Source: Fidelibacterota bacterium
GTDB lineage: Bacteria > Fidelibacterota > Marinisomatia > SCGC-AAA003-L08 > D37C17
Assembly (NCBI GenBank): GCA_002704685.1
Contig: PAHD01000027.1
Span: 1-32,846, forward strand
Direction of reading: 5' to 3'
DNA: 32,846 nt
Part shown: in pieces, positions 1 to 8,350 of the stretch
Layout of the letters: every line of letters begins with the position of its first letter
How positions within the stretch are numbered: the stretch's first letter is position 1
Notes under the pieces: generated by a model
What the model was told of the DNA's origin: nothing
Database searches by the model: none
Seen by the model: the letters and a program-made list of their open reading frames with translations, nothing else
Made by a program: the position numbers and the translations under genes

Positions 1-90
1 ACTGATAAGCCTGAACCTGCAGCTCCTGCAGCCCCTGCTCCAGATATGGGTGGTATGGGAGGTATGGGTGGTATGGGTGGTATGATGTAA
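1..90 (+). CDS. groEL: Chaperonin GroEL, C-terminal tail (partial)
   Basis: Frame 1 is open from the window edge to TAA at 88-90 and encodes a Pro/Ala-rich linker followed by GGM repeats ending in MM. A Gly-Gly-Met tail of this kind is the hallmark of bacterial GroEL, where it projects into the folding chamber. Only the last 29 residues are present, so none of the ATPase or apical domain can be inspected. A strong intrinsic terminator follows within about 20 bases, which fits the end of a groESL operon. The alternative would be another Gly/Met-rich protein, but the sequence is typical of GroEL. Confidence 0.9.
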   Translation, partial: TDKPEPAAPAAPAPDMGGMGGMGGMGGMM

Positions 91-110
91 TATACTTTAT
101 AATATTATCT

Positions 111-146
111 AAAAAAAAGCAGAACATAAAGTTCTGCTTTTTTTTT
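111..146 (+). terminator. Intrinsic terminator after groEL
   Basis: GCAGAAC (119-125) pairs perfectly with GTTCTGC (131-137) around the 5-base loop ATAAA. The flanking A8 (111-118) can pair with the first eight of the T9 run (138-146), giving a stem of about 15 bp. This is a textbook rho-independent terminator. The A-tract also makes it potentially active in the reverse direction, but no minus-strand gene is seen. It separates groEL from the smpB cluster. Confidence 0.92.
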
Positions 147-183
147 ATATTACTATATTGATTATTTTGGATAAAATTTAATT

Positions 184-627
184 ATGAATATAATTTCTAC
201 TAATCGCAAGTCTTCTTATCTTTATGATATTATATCTAAGTTTGAAGTAGGTATCCAATTAAAAGGATTTGAAGTTAAGGCTATTAGAGAGGGTAATGTT
301 AATATAACTGAGTCTCATGTAACTATAAAAAATAATGAGATTTTTATTATAGGTATGCACATTGGTGAATACTCTCATTTAGGTTATGCTAATCATGATC
401 CATTAAGAGATAAAAAATTATTAATGCACAAATATGAAATATTAAAAATAAAATCAAAATTTGAAACAAAAGGTTTTGCAATAGTGCCTTTGAAACTGTA
501 TTTCAAAAAAGGGAAAGCAAAAATAGAAATAGCATTATCTAAAGGTAAAAAGAAATGGGATAAGAGAGAGACTATCAAGAAGAGAGATATTGATAGAGAA
601 ATAAAACGTTCTATGAAAGGTAATTAA
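184..627 (+). CDS. smpB: SsrA-binding protein SmpB
   Basis: SmpB binds tmRNA and brings it to stalled ribosomes for trans-translation. The 147-residue protein has the usual family length. It shows the family landmarks in order: N-terminal beta-barrel with the GFEVKAIREG segment, NHDPLR near residue 68, LHKYEI-type helix, PLKLYFKKGKAKIEIALSKG, and the basic tail KGKKKWDKRETIKKRD that inserts into the decoding site. The usual GTEVK is GFEVK here, with the conserved Glu kept. The ATG lies 37 bases after the groEL terminator and has no Shine-Dalgarno sequence. I could not settle a promoter in that gap. It overlaps tyrS by one base (TAATG), so the two are probably co-transcribed and translationally coupled. 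Confidence 0.97.
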   Translation: MNIISTNRKSSYLYDIISKFEVGIQLKGFEVKAIREGNVNITESHVTIKNNEIFIIGMHIGEYSHLGYANHDPLRDKKLLMHKYEILKIKSKFETKGFAIVPLKLYFKKGKAKIEIALSKGKKKWDKRETIKKRDIDREIKRSMKGN

Positions 628-1832
628 TGGGATTTATGTCTGTAGACAGTCAGTATGATATTTTAACATCAAGAATTGAAGAAATTCTTCCTAAGAAAGA
701 ATTTATGTATAAGCTTGAAAAATCTGTAAAAAATAATATTCCTTTGAATATTAAACTTGGGTGTGATCCAAGTAGACCAGATTTACATATTGGTCACAGT
801 GTTGTTTTAAATAAATTGAAGCAATTTCAAGATTTAGGTCACAATATCATATTGGTAATTGGTGATTTTACAGCAATGATTGGTGATCCTACAGGAAGAA
901 ATAAAACTAGACCACAAATAGATTTAAAAGAAACCAAAGAAAATTCTAAGACATATATAAGTCAAGTTTCAAAAATTCTAAATATTAAGAAAACAAAAAT
1001 TGTTTATAATTCAAAGTGGCTTAATGAAATTAATTTTAACAAATTAATAAAATTATCTTCAAAATTCACTTTAGCACAATTTTTAGAACGAGATGATTTT
1101 AGTAAAAGATATAATAGCGGGTTACCTATTTCACTGCATGAATTCATGTATCCTTTAGCTCAAGCTTACGATAGTGTTTATTTACGTTCAGATATAGAAA
1201 TTGGAGGTACAGACCAAAAATTCAATTTATTGCTTGCAAGAGATTTACAGAAAGAGTTTGGTATGGAACCTCAAGTAGTTTTAACAATGCCGCTTATTGA
1301 AGGAACTGATGGTTTTGAGAAAATGTCTAAATCATATGAAAATTATATTGCTTTTAATGATTCTCCAAATGAAATGTATGGAAAAATATTATCCATACCT
1401 GATAATTTAATTTTCAAATATTTTAAATATATTTCTAGTTTAACTTTAAAAGAAATCATTGATTTTCAATTATCTCTTAAAACTAATAAAATAAATCATA
1501 GAGATTTAAAAAGGAAGCTAGCTCGTGATATTGTATCAATTTATTATGATAATAAAAGTGCATCTCAAGCAGAAGAAAACTTTGATCGCGTTATTGTCAA
1601 TAAAGGCATTCCAAAAGATATTAAAATAATTTCAATTTCAGAAAGAGTAAAGTTATTAGACTTTTTATTTGATAATAATCTCATTTCAAGCAAAGGTGAA
1701 GGAAAAAGATTAATTAAACAGTCTGCTATTAAATTAAACGATGAAATAGTAAAAGATTTACATTTTAATTTAGAAATTAAAAAAGAATATACTATAAAAG
1801 TAGGCAAAAGAAGATTTATAAAAATTAAATGA
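627..1832 (+). CDS. tyrS: Tyrosyl-tRNA synthetase
   Basis: This class I aminoacyl-tRNA synthetase charges tRNA-Tyr. The N-terminal Rossmann domain carries the HIGH signature as HIGH (residues 54-57) after GCDPSRPDL. The KMSKS loop is exact at residues 232-236. The C-terminus (about 340-400) looks like an S4 RNA-binding domain (LLSSKGEGKRLIKQ-like). KLGCDPSRPDLHIGH matches the TyrRS subgroup that continues with GDFTAMIGDPTGR rather than the E. coli-type sequence. The 401-residue length is normal. ATG overlaps the smpB stop; a second Met at codon 4 is an equally possible start. Confidence 0.97.
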   Translation: MGFMSVDSQYDILTSRIEEILPKKEFMYKLEKSVKNNIPLNIKLGCDPSRPDLHIGHSVVLNKLKQFQDLGHNIILVIGDFTAMIGDPTGRNKTRPQIDLKETKENSKTYISQVSKILNIKKTKIVYNSKWLNEINFNKLIKLSSKFTLAQFLERDDFSKRYNSGLPISLHEFMYPLAQAYDSVYLRSDIEIGGTDQKFNLLLARDLQKEFGMEPQVVLTMPLIEGTDGFEKMSKSYENYIAFNDSPNEMYGKILSIPDNLIFKYFKYISSLTLKEIIDFQLSLKTNKINHRDLKRKLARDIVSIYYDNKSASQAEENFDRVIVNKGIPKDIKIISISERVKLLDFLFDNNLISSKGEGKRLIKQSAIKLNDEIVKDLHFNLEIKKEYTIKVGKRRFIKIK

Positions 1833-1833
1833 A

Positions 1834-2619
1834 ATGCAAATTAAAGAATGTATAGTTAAAACAAGTAATGCACCATTATACTTTGAACCAACTTTTAAAT
1901 CTGAAATGGTATCTCAAGCATTAATATGGGAATATTTAAATATAGTTGATTATCATGAGGATTGGTATGAAATAGTACAATGGGATAAATACAAAAGCTG
2001 GATACATAAGTCATATGTTATTCAAAATAATTTAGAAAAAAATATTAAAAATAAGTATGAATGGTGTTTCTTAAAAGAATTTATATATCGTGATAACATA
2101 TTGTTAAGTTTTGGATCTTATTTACCAGTATTTAGTAAAAATAAAAATAATTCTATTGACTTATTATTACCAAATCAAAATCAAATTATTGTAGATCGAA
2201 ATAAATTAATTTTTAATAATGATTCTTTATCAAGAGTTGGTCTTGTTAGTTTAGCCAAGAGCTTGTTAGGTACTCCTTACTTGTGGGGTGGTAAATCTTC
2301 ATTTGGCTATGATTGTTCGGGTTTTATTCAGTCTATTTTTCGTTTGAAAGGAATTCTATTGCCAAGAGATTGTTCAGAACAAGTAAAAAGTAACGCAATT
2401 AAAAAAAAGACAACTAATGATATTATTCTTTGTGATTTGATTTATTTTAAAGAAAACTATAATTTTACCCATGTTGGAATGTTTATTAATAATGAGGAAT
2501 TCATCCATGCATCAGGACAGGTAAAGATAAGTTCTATTGTTAAAAATAATAAAAATTTTTGTGAAAATTTGTCCAGTTTAGATTTTAATATTTTTGAGAT
2601 AAATAATGAATATAGATAA
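1834..2619 (+). CDS. NlpC/P60-family peptidase with SH3-like N-terminus
   Basis: This is a probable gamma-D-Glu-diamino-acid endopeptidase acting on cell-wall peptides. Residues about 1-65 look like a bacterial SH3 domain (WYEIVQWD...SWIHKSYV). Residues 136-235 form the NlpC/P60 domain. The catalytic Cys161 lies in YDCSGF, the catalytic His213 in THVGMF, and a third polar residue, His225, in FIHAS. GTPYLWGGK precedes the Cys, as is typical. No signal peptide or lipobox is visible, so it may work in the cytoplasm on recycled muropeptides, as YkfC-type dipeptidyl peptidases do; that is inference. It starts one base after tyrS and overlaps the HNH gene by 14 bases. Confidence 0.9.
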   Translation: MQIKECIVKTSNAPLYFEPTFKSEMVSQALIWEYLNIVDYHEDWYEIVQWDKYKSWIHKSYVIQNNLEKNIKNKYEWCFLKEFIYRDNILLSFGSYLPVFSKNKNNSIDLLLPNQNQIIVDRNKLIFNNDSLSRVGLVSLAKSLLGTPYLWGGKSSFGYDCSGFIQSIFRLKGILLPRDCSEQVKSNAIKKKTTNDIILCDLIYFKENYNFTHVGMFINNEEFIHASGQVKISSIVKNNKNFCENLSSLDFNIFEINNEYR

Positions 2620-3115
2620 AAAAGTTTTGCTTTTAAATAATAGCTATGAACCAATACAAATTATTGGTGGTAAAAAAGCTATAATTATGTTACTTCTTGA
2701 AAAAGTTGATTTAATAGAAAAAACAAATTCATTTATTTGTTCAGAAAAATTGAAGTTAAGTTTTCCAAGTGTAATAAAATTAAAAAAATATGTATTTATT
2801 AAGATAAAAAATATACCTCTAACAAGAAAAAATATATTGAGTAGAGATAATAATGTATGTCAATATTGTGGAAAAAATTCAAAAAAAATGACAATTGACC
2901 ATGTTATTCCTAAGGATAAAAGTGGAAAAGATACGTGGACAAATTTAGTTTCTGCTTGTAGTAAATGCAATATAAAGAAAGGAAATTATTTATTAAGTCA
3001 GATAAATATGAAATTATTAAATAAACCTAAAAAACCATCACATATATATCATATGCAAAAATTAGTTAAAAGTGGTAATGCTTTATGGAAGCCATATTTA
3101 TTTATGAACAAATAG
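2606..3115 (+). CDS. HNH endonuclease family protein
   Basis: This is a 169-residue HNH protein of the stand-alone type common in Bacteroidetes and other bacteria. The N-terminus VLLLNNSYEPIQII is typical of this family. The HNH zinc finger runs from C85-x2-C88 through DH (98-99), an Asn near 113 and C118-x2-C121. The putative catalytic His is H99 in TIDHVIPKDKSGK. The biological role of this family is not settled; a housekeeping DNA-processing role has been suggested by its wide distribution rather than shown. There is no sign that it belongs to an intron, intein or restriction system. It overlaps the preceding gene by 14 bases and is followed by trpS after 9 bases. Confidence 0.88.
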   Translation: MNIDKKVLLLNNSYEPIQIIGGKKAIIMLLLEKVDLIEKTNSFICSEKLKLSFPSVIKLKKYVFIKIKNIPLTRKNILSRDNNVCQYCGKNSKKMTIDHVIPKDKSGKDTWTNLVSACSKCNIKKGNYLLSQINMKLLNKPKKPSHIYHMQKLVKSGNALWKPYLFMNK

Positions 3116-3119
3116 GAGA
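3114..3119 (+). promoter_or_regulatory. Ribosome binding site fixing the trpS TTG start
   Basis: AGGAGA lies 5 bases before TTG at 3125. This is one of only two clear Shine-Dalgarno sequences I see in the window, and it supports the TTG as the start codon. Confidence 0.8.
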
Positions 3120-3124
3120 ATATT

Positions 3125-4123
3125 TTGGATAAAAAAACAATATTATCAGGTATACAACCTTCAGGTAATTTATGTATTGGCAATTATATCGGAGCACTAA
3201 AACATTGGAACAAATTACAGAAAGATTATGAAAGTATTTTTTTAGTTGTTGATATGCATGCTATTACAACAAATCAGGTGCCATCAGAATTAAGAAAAAG
3301 ATGTTTATCATTTGTTGCTCAGTATATTGCTTGTGGTATTAATCCAGAAAAAAATGATATAATTATTCAATCACATAATTCTCATCATGCTGAATTGATG
3401 TGGATATTAAGTTGTTTTACATATCAAGGAGAATTGTCTAGAATGACTCAGTACAAATCTAAGTCAAAAAATTTAAAAAATATTAACACAGGTTTATTTA
3501 CATATCCAATTTTAATGGCAGCAGATATTTTACTCTATCAGGCAGATTTAGTGCCGGTTGGTTCAGACCAGAAACAGCATCTAGAGCTCTCAAGAGATAT
3601 TGCACAAAGATTTAATAAACACTATACAGATACTTTTAAAATTCCTGAACCTTTTATACCTAAAAATGGTTCAAGAATTATGAGCTTACAAAATCCAAAT
3701 AATAAAATGTCAAAATCTGATTCTAATTCAAACAATATTATTTCTTTATTAGACGATCCAAATTTAATAAGAAAAAAAATTAATAGAGCTGTTACAGATT
3801 CAGGTAGTGAATTAACTTTTGATAAAAAAAATAAACCTGGTCTTTCAAACTTAATTACTATTTACAAAGCACTCACTTCTGATTCAATTGATGTAATTGA
3901 AAAAAGGTTTTTGGGTAAAATGTATTCACATTTTAAATCAGATTTAGCTGATATAATTATTGAAACTTTGTCCCCAATACGTGATGAGTATAATATGTTA
4001 ATTAAAGATAAAGATTATTTAATGAAAATATTAGCTAAGGGTTCTAATAATGGATTTAGAAAATCAAGAAATACTATATCTAAAGTTTATAGAAAAGTAG
4101 GTTTTTTACCTAAATTAAAATGA
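3125..4123 (+). CDS. trpS: Tryptophanyl-tRNA synthetase
   Basis: This class I synthetase charges tRNA-Trp. The start is TTG, supported by AGGAGA 5 bases upstream. The sequence opens directly into SGIQPSGNLCIGNYIGA, so no later start is possible. The HIGH-equivalent is CIGN; the first position varies in TrpRS (TIGN in E. coli), so this is not a defect. KMSKSD is present near residue 195. GSDQKQHLEL and the MAADILLYQAD helix are also family hallmarks. The 332-residue length is standard. It overlaps the next gene by four bases (ATGA). Confidence 0.97.
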   Translation: MDKKTILSGIQPSGNLCIGNYIGALKHWNKLQKDYESIFLVVDMHAITTNQVPSELRKRCLSFVAQYIACGINPEKNDIIIQSHNSHHAELMWILSCFTYQGELSRMTQYKSKSKNLKNINTGLFTYPILMAADILLYQADLVPVGSDQKQHLELSRDIAQRFNKHYTDTFKIPEPFIPKNGSRIMSLQNPNNKMSKSDSNSNNIISLLDDPNLIRKKINRAVTDSGSELTFDKKNKPGLSNLITIYKALTSDSIDVIEKRFLGKMYSHFKSDLADIIIETLSPIRDEYNMLIKDKDYLMKILAKGSNNGFRKSRNTISKVYRKVGFLPKLK

Positions 4124-4833
4124 GATTAAATAAATATTTAGCTAAGTGTGGCATTGGATCAAGAAGAAAATGCGACGAGTATATAAAAAATGGGAAAATT
4201 AAAGTAAATGGTAAAGTAATTTCTGATTTTTCTTACAACGTTAACCCTGGTTCTTACATTCAATTTAATAATAAGTTGATAAATAAGCTTGAAGATTTAA
4301 CTTATATTTTAAATAAACCTAAAGGTTATATTTGTAGTAAGAAAGATAATTTAGATCGAAAAATCATTTATGATTTAATTCCTGATGGTTTAAATTTTTT
4401 TTCAATTGGGAGATTAGATTATGATACATCTGGTATCATTATTATTACAAATGATGGTGATTTAAGTTATAGTTTATCTCATCCAAAATTTAATTTTAAA
4501 AAAAAATATTATGTATTTAGTGATAAAAAATTTTCATATGAGAATTTAAAAAAAATAAAAAAAGGTATAAAAGTAGGTAATGATTTTCTTAAAGCAGATA
4601 TAAAATTTTTAGAATATATTAACAATGGCTATTTTTGGGATGTGATATTAACTGAAGGTAAAAATAGAGAAATAAAAAAAATTTTCAACCAGTTTGATAA
4701 TAAAGTTTTAAATCTTCATAGATATGAATTTGCTGGAATTAAGTTGAATGGTTTAAAAGAAGGAAAATATAAAAAAATAAGCAAAAAAAAAATAAATGCA
4801 ATTCTTAGAGAAAAAAAAAATAATAAATATTAA
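4120..4833 (+). CDS. RluB/RsuA-family pseudouridine synthase
   Basis: The protein converts uridine to pseudouridine in rRNA. An S4 domain at the N-terminus (MRLNKYLAKCGIGSRRKCDE) is followed by the RsuA/RluB/E/F catalytic domain. The catalytic Asp is D100 in SIGRLDYDTSG. LNKPKGY near residue 65 and LTEGKNREIKKIF near 180 are also conserved. RluB (large-subunit helix 89 region) is the likeliest orthologue because of the S4 domain and context, but RsuA and RluE/F relatives share these motifs, so the target is not proven. The C-terminus is short and Lys/Asn-rich, with an A10 run at 4811-4820. ATGA overlap with trpS indicates coupling. Confidence 0.92.
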   Translation: MRLNKYLAKCGIGSRRKCDEYIKNGKIKVNGKVISDFSYNVNPGSYIQFNNKLINKLEDLTYILNKPKGYICSKKDNLDRKIIYDLIPDGLNFFSIGRLDYDTSGIIIITNDGDLSYSLSHPKFNFKKKYYVFSDKKFSYENLKKIKKGIKVGNDFLKADIKFLEYINNGYFWDVILTEGKNREIKKIFNQFDNKVLNLHRYEFAGIKLNGLKEGKYKKISKKKINAILREKKNNKY

Positions 4834-4834
4834 T

Positions 4835-4863
4835 TTTACATATCTCAATAAATATAGTATATT
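4835..4863 (+). promoter_or_regulatory. Probable sigma70-like promoter for cmk-rpsA
   Basis: TTTACA (4835-4840) and TATATT (4858-4863) are separated by 17 bases, close to the TTGACA-N17-TATAAT consensus. They sit in a 63-base gap, the longest in the cluster without a terminator. Such matches arise easily in AT-rich DNA, so confidence is limited. It would let cmk-rpsA be expressed independently of the upstream genes. Confidence 0.4.
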
Positions 4864-4879
4864 ATCAAGCTTTTTGAAC

Positions 4880-4885
4880 GAGGAG
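4880..4885 (+). promoter_or_regulatory. Ribosome binding site of cmk
   Basis: GAGGAG lies 11 bases before the cmk ATG. It is the second of two obvious Shine-Dalgarno sequences in the window. Both occur at genes that do not overlap their upstream neighbour. Confidence 0.7.
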
Positions 4886-4896
4886 AAATTGGCAGT

Positions 4897-5556
4897 ATGA
4901 TTATATCTATAGATGGGCCAGCAGCATCGGGTAAATCAACAACCGCTAGATTATTAGCGAAGAAGCTTGATTTTATACATTTAAATACTGGTTTATATTA
5001 TAGAGCTATTACCTATATTTTTATAAAAAATAATCTTTTTGATTCAAACCAAAGTAGTATTGATGATTTTTTTAATAAAAATAATATTGAATTAAAAGGT
5101 GAAAGTCTTAATCAAGTTTATTGGAATGAAATTAATATTTCTTCATTTCTTTTTGAAAACATAGTAAATGAAAAGATTCATATTACTAGTAACAACCCAA
5201 TAATTAGGAAAAAATTAGTTTCAATGCAAAGATTAATTGGTCAAGATAATAATATCGTTTGCGAAGGAAGAGATATAGGATCAGTAGTTTTCCCTAATGC
5301 CGATTTCAAATTTTTTTTAGTTGCTGATCTTAAATCTAGAATTCAAAGAAGGTTTAATGAATTAAAACTCAAAAATCCTCTTTTGGATATTAAAGATGTT
5401 GAAGATTCATTAACTTCAAGGGATTATAATGATAGTACAAGAATTAATTCTCCTTTGATAAAACCACTAGAATCGATAGAGATTGATACAACAAAAATGA
5501 CTATTGAAATGCAGGTAAACTATATATATAAATTAATAAAACAGGAACAAAACTAA
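4897..5556 (+). CDS. cmk: Cytidylate kinase
   Basis: Cytidylate kinase phosphorylates CMP and dCMP to their diphosphates. The P-loop GPAASGKST spans residues 7-15. LNTGLYYRAIT follows as the usual substrate-binding segment. EGRDIGSVVFP near residue 122 and the lid region with SRDYNDSTRINSPL are diagnostic. At 219 residues it is the usual short form. It ends immediately before rpsA (TAAATG). The cmk-rpsA pair is a widely conserved arrangement in bacteria, which supports both calls. It has its own RBS and a possible promoter. Confidence 0.96.
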   Translation: MIISIDGPAASGKSTTARLLAKKLDFIHLNTGLYYRAITYIFIKNNLFDSNQSSIDDFFNKNNIELKGESLNQVYWNEINISSFLFENIVNEKIHITSNNPIIRKKLVSMQRLIGQDNNIVCEGRDIGSVVFPNADFKFFLVADLKSRIQRRFNELKLKNPLLDIKDVEDSLTSRDYNDSTRINSPLIKPLESIEIDTTKMTIEMQVNYIYKLIKQEQN

Positions 5557-7335
5557 ATGACAAATGAACAAATAGAAAATGTTGAAAATGTAAAATCTAA
5601 TAATGATTTATCTAATGACAATGTAATAATAAGTCATGATGTAAAAAATTATTTAGATGCAAAGATTTTAAATGTTAAATCATATAATTTTGAAGAAATT
5701 TCAAAAATTGATAAAAAAATTGATTTATCTAACAATGAGCTTGAAGAATCTGAAATATATAATAAAAACATTGTTGAATTAAATGAAAAACAGCTTGTAA
5801 AAGGAACTGTCGTATCACTTAACAATAAGGAAGTTTTAGTAGACATAGGATTCAAATCTGAAGGAACTATAAGCTTATCGGAATTTGAAGTTATTCCTGC
5901 AATAGGCCAGGAAATAGATGTTTTTTTAGTTGTTTTTGAAGATAGACATGGTAGATTGATTTTATCAAAAGAAAGAGCTGAGTTTGAGAAAAAATGGATG
6001 AGTTTACGTTCTGCTGCAAGTGATGAAACTATTATAAAGGGAACAATATTAAAAAGAATTAAAGGAGGAATGGTAGTAGATTTGAATGGTATAAATGCTT
6101 TTTTGCCTGGTTCTCAAATTGATGTTAAGCCTGTCTCTGATTTTGACTCTTATCTAAATCAAGAATTTGAGTTTAAAATTGTTAAGTTTAATGAGTTAAG
6201 ACAAAACATTGTAGTATCAAGAAAAGCAATAATGTCAGAAAATTCTGATGTTAATAAAAAAGAAATTTTTGACTCTATTGAAAAAGGTATGGAGATAGAT
6301 GGAATTGTTAAAAATATAACTGATTTTGGAGCTTTTATTGATTTGGGAAGTGGAGTAGATGGATTACTGCACATAACAGATATTACTTGGGGCCGTATTA
6401 ATCATCCATCAGATAAATTATCTATTGGTGATAAAATAAAAGTAAAAATTATCGATATTGATGTTAATAAGAGTCGTTTATCTTTAGGTACAAAACAATT
6501 ATCTCAAAATCCATGGGATAAAATTCAAGATAACTTCAAAGAAGGTGATAAAGTTAAAGGAAAAATTGTAAACATCATGAATTATGGTGTTTTTATAGAA
6601 ATAGAGGAAGGTATTGAAGGTTTAGTGCATATTTCTGAATTTTCATGGACAAAGCATATTAAACATCCTGCTGATATTTACAAAGTAGGTGATAAAGTTG
6701 AAACTATTATTTTATCAATTGATCAAGAAAATAAAAAAATATCTTTAGGTGTTAAGCAATTAATTGATAATCCTTGGGTTCAAGTTGAAAGTAAATATAA
6801 AGTTGATGAAGTATATAATGGAAAAATATCGTCAATTGTTCAATCTGGTGTTTATGTTCAAATATCCGATGAAATTGAAGGTTTCGTAAATAATGAAGAT
6901 ATATCTTGGACAAGAAAATTAAAATCTGCTAATAATATATTTAAACAAAATGATGAAGTTAAAGTTAAGGTTTTAGATGTTGTGGCTTCTGAAAGAAAAT
7001 TATCCTTAGGTATTAAACATACTTCTGATGATCCTTGGTTAAATATAAATGACTTTTTTGAAGAAAAATCTACAGTTAAAGGTACAGTTTTATTTAGTAT
7101 GGATAAAGGGGTTGTAGTTCTACTTGATAATGATTTTGAAGGTATTGTGCCAGCAAGTAAAATTAAAAATTCTGTTACTGATTATCAGACGAATGATATT
7201 CTTTCTTTAAATATTGAAGAAATCAATGCAGATAATAGAAGAATTGTTTTATCAATTGATGATAAATCAGAAGAATCAGAAGATTCATCATCTGAGGAAA
7301 ATAAAAGCTTAGATGAACAAGATAAATCTGAATAA
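5557..7335 (+). CDS. rpsA: 30S ribosomal protein S1 (six S1 domains)
   Basis: Ribosomal protein S1 binds single-stranded mRNA and helps initiation. An acidic, Asn-rich N-terminal region (about 1-80) precedes six S1 OB-fold repeats. They begin near LVKGTVV (1), IIKGTIL (2), EIDGIVK (3), KVKGKIV (4), VYNGKIS (5) and TVKGTVL (6). Repeats 3-5 carry the strong HI(S/T)(D/E) and SLGxKQL...NPW signatures; repeats 1, 2 and 6 are more divergent. An acidic Ser/Glu tail ends the protein. The 592-residue length fits six-domain S1. In a genome with few Shine-Dalgarno sites, S1-assisted initiation could matter more than usual; that is inference. Confidence 0.96.
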   Translation: MTNEQIENVENVKSNNDLSNDNVIISHDVKNYLDAKILNVKSYNFEEISKIDKKIDLSNNELEESEIYNKNIVELNEKQLVKGTVVSLNNKEVLVDIGFKSEGTISLSEFEVIPAIGQEIDVFLVVFEDRHGRLILSKERAEFEKKWMSLRSAASDETIIKGTILKRIKGGMVVDLNGINAFLPGSQIDVKPVSDFDSYLNQEFEFKIVKFNELRQNIVVSRKAIMSENSDVNKKEIFDSIEKGMEIDGIVKNITDFGAFIDLGSGVDGLLHITDITWGRINHPSDKLSIGDKIKVKIIDIDVNKSRLSLGTKQLSQNPWDKIQDNFKEGDKVKGKIVNIMNYGVFIEIEEGIEGLVHISEFSWTKHIKHPADIYKVGDKVETIILSIDQENKKISLGVKQLIDNPWVQVESKYKVDEVYNGKISSIVQSGVYVQISDEIEGFVNNEDISWTRKLKSANNIFKQNDEVKVKVLDVVASERKLSLGIKHTSDDPWLNINDFFEEKSTVKGTVLFSMDKGVVVLLDNDFEGIVPASKIKNSVTDYQTNDILSLNIEEINADNRRIVLSIDDKSEESEDSSSEENKSLDEQDKSE

Positions 7336-7354
7336 ATATAATTAAACTATATTT

Positions 7355-8350
7355 ATGATTATTTTAGGAATTGAAACTTCGTGTGATGAAACATCTGCAT
7401 CAGTTCTTAAAGATGGGAAAATATTATCAAATGTAGTTAATACGCAGCTAATCCATTCTAAATATGGAGGAGTTGTACCCTCACTAGCATCTAAAAATCA
7501 TGAAAAATTAATTAACTATGTTGTTGATAAAGCTATTGATGATGCAAAAATTAATTTATTAGATATAAATGCAGTAGCAGTTACACAAGGTCCAGGATTA
7601 ATTGGAAGTTTAATGGTTGGTTTAAATTATGCAAAAGGTTTATCGATTGGTTTAGGCATTCCCCTAATTGGAGTAAGTCATTTAGAGGGACATTTATTTT
7701 CAGGTCAAATTGATAATAATTTAAGATTTCCTTATTTATGTTTACTTGTATCTGGAGGTCATACTCAAATATGGAAATTAGATAGTTTTAATGATTATAA
7801 AATACTATGTACAACAGTTGATGATGCAGCTGGAGAAGCATTTGATAAAGGTGCAAGAATTCTTGGATTAAAATATCCAGGAGGTCCAGAAATTGAGAAA
7901 GCTTCGACTGGTGGAGATATTAATAAATATAAATTTAAAATTCCTTTTGTTAAATCAAATCCATTAAACTTTTCATTTAGCGGACTAAAAACTGCTTTGC
8001 TTTATTTATCTCAAAAATTTAGTAAGGTTGAATTAGATAAAGAATTATCTAATATTGCAGCAGGTTACCAAGAGTGTATTATTGATTCATTACTAAAAAA
8101 ATTATCTTTAGTGGTTGATTTGCACCATCTTGATAATATTTTAATAGCAGGCGGTGTTTCTGCTAATAAAAGATTTAGATTAAAGTCTAGTATTTTAGAA
8201 AAAGAAAAAAATATTAAAATACATTTTCCAGATTTTAAATACTGTACAGATAATGCTGCGATGATTGCAATGGTAGGATATAAAAAAATGCTTCAAAATG
8301 ATATATCTAAATTAGATATATTACCTTTTTCTTCAATTGAACATGCTTAA
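7355..8350 (+). CDS. tsaD: tRNA N6-adenosine threonylcarbamoyltransferase TsaD
   Basis: TsaD transfers threonylcarbamoyl to A37 of ANN-decoding tRNAs, acting with TsaB and TsaE. The ASKHA ATPase fold begins MIILGIETSCDETSAS. Metal-binding histidines are H109 and H113 in SHLEGH. VSGGHTQI near residue 132, DDAAGEAFDKGAR near 170, the SGLKTAL segment and AGGVSANKRFR are conserved. At 331 residues it has standard length. The ATG has no Shine-Dalgarno sequence; the 19 bases before it are AT-only apart from one C. It overlaps the next gene by eight bases from the preferred start. Confidence 0.97.
   Translation: MIILGIETSCDETSASVLKDGKILSNVVNTQLIHSKYGGVVPSLASKNHEKLINYVVDKAIDDAKINLLDINAVAVTQGPGLIGSLMVGLNYAKGLSIGLGIPLIGVSHLEGHLFSGQIDNNLRFPYLCLLVSGGHTQIWKLDSFNDYKILCTTVDDAAGEAFDKGARILGLKYPGGPEIEKASTGGDINKYKFKIPFVKSNPLNFSFSGLKTALLYLSQKFSKVELDKELSNIAAGYQECIIDSLLKKLSLVVDLHHLDNILIAGGVSANKRFRLKSSILEKEKNIKIHFPDFKYCTDNAAMIAMVGYKKMLQNDISKLDILPFSSIEHA

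Noticed and set aside
46-87. GGTATGGGT-type repeat at the window start as a tandem DNA repeat
   Set aside because: It is the coding repeat of the GroEL Gly-Gly-Met tail.
147-183. Promoter for smpB between the groEL terminator and ATG
   Set aside because: TAAAAT at 172-177 has no reasonable -35 partner at proper spacing, and AT-rich matches are expected by chance.
393-578. Minus-strand and alternative-frame ORFs throughout (for example 393-578, 1565-1807, 5649-5855, 11251-11436, 12104-12316, 28851-29036) and + strand shadows at 19689-19946, 28987-29178 and 30841-31065
   Set aside because: All lie inside strongly supported genes in another frame and show no domain pattern.
3125-3190. Apparent loss of the HIGH motif in TrpRS (CIGN)
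   Set aside because: The first position of this motif varies naturally in TrpRS (TIGN in E. coli), so this is not a defect.
8337-8342. TTG start of the VWA-like gene in the ORF track
   Set aside because: ATG at 8343 is two codons downstream and is the more usual start; no RBS favours TTG.
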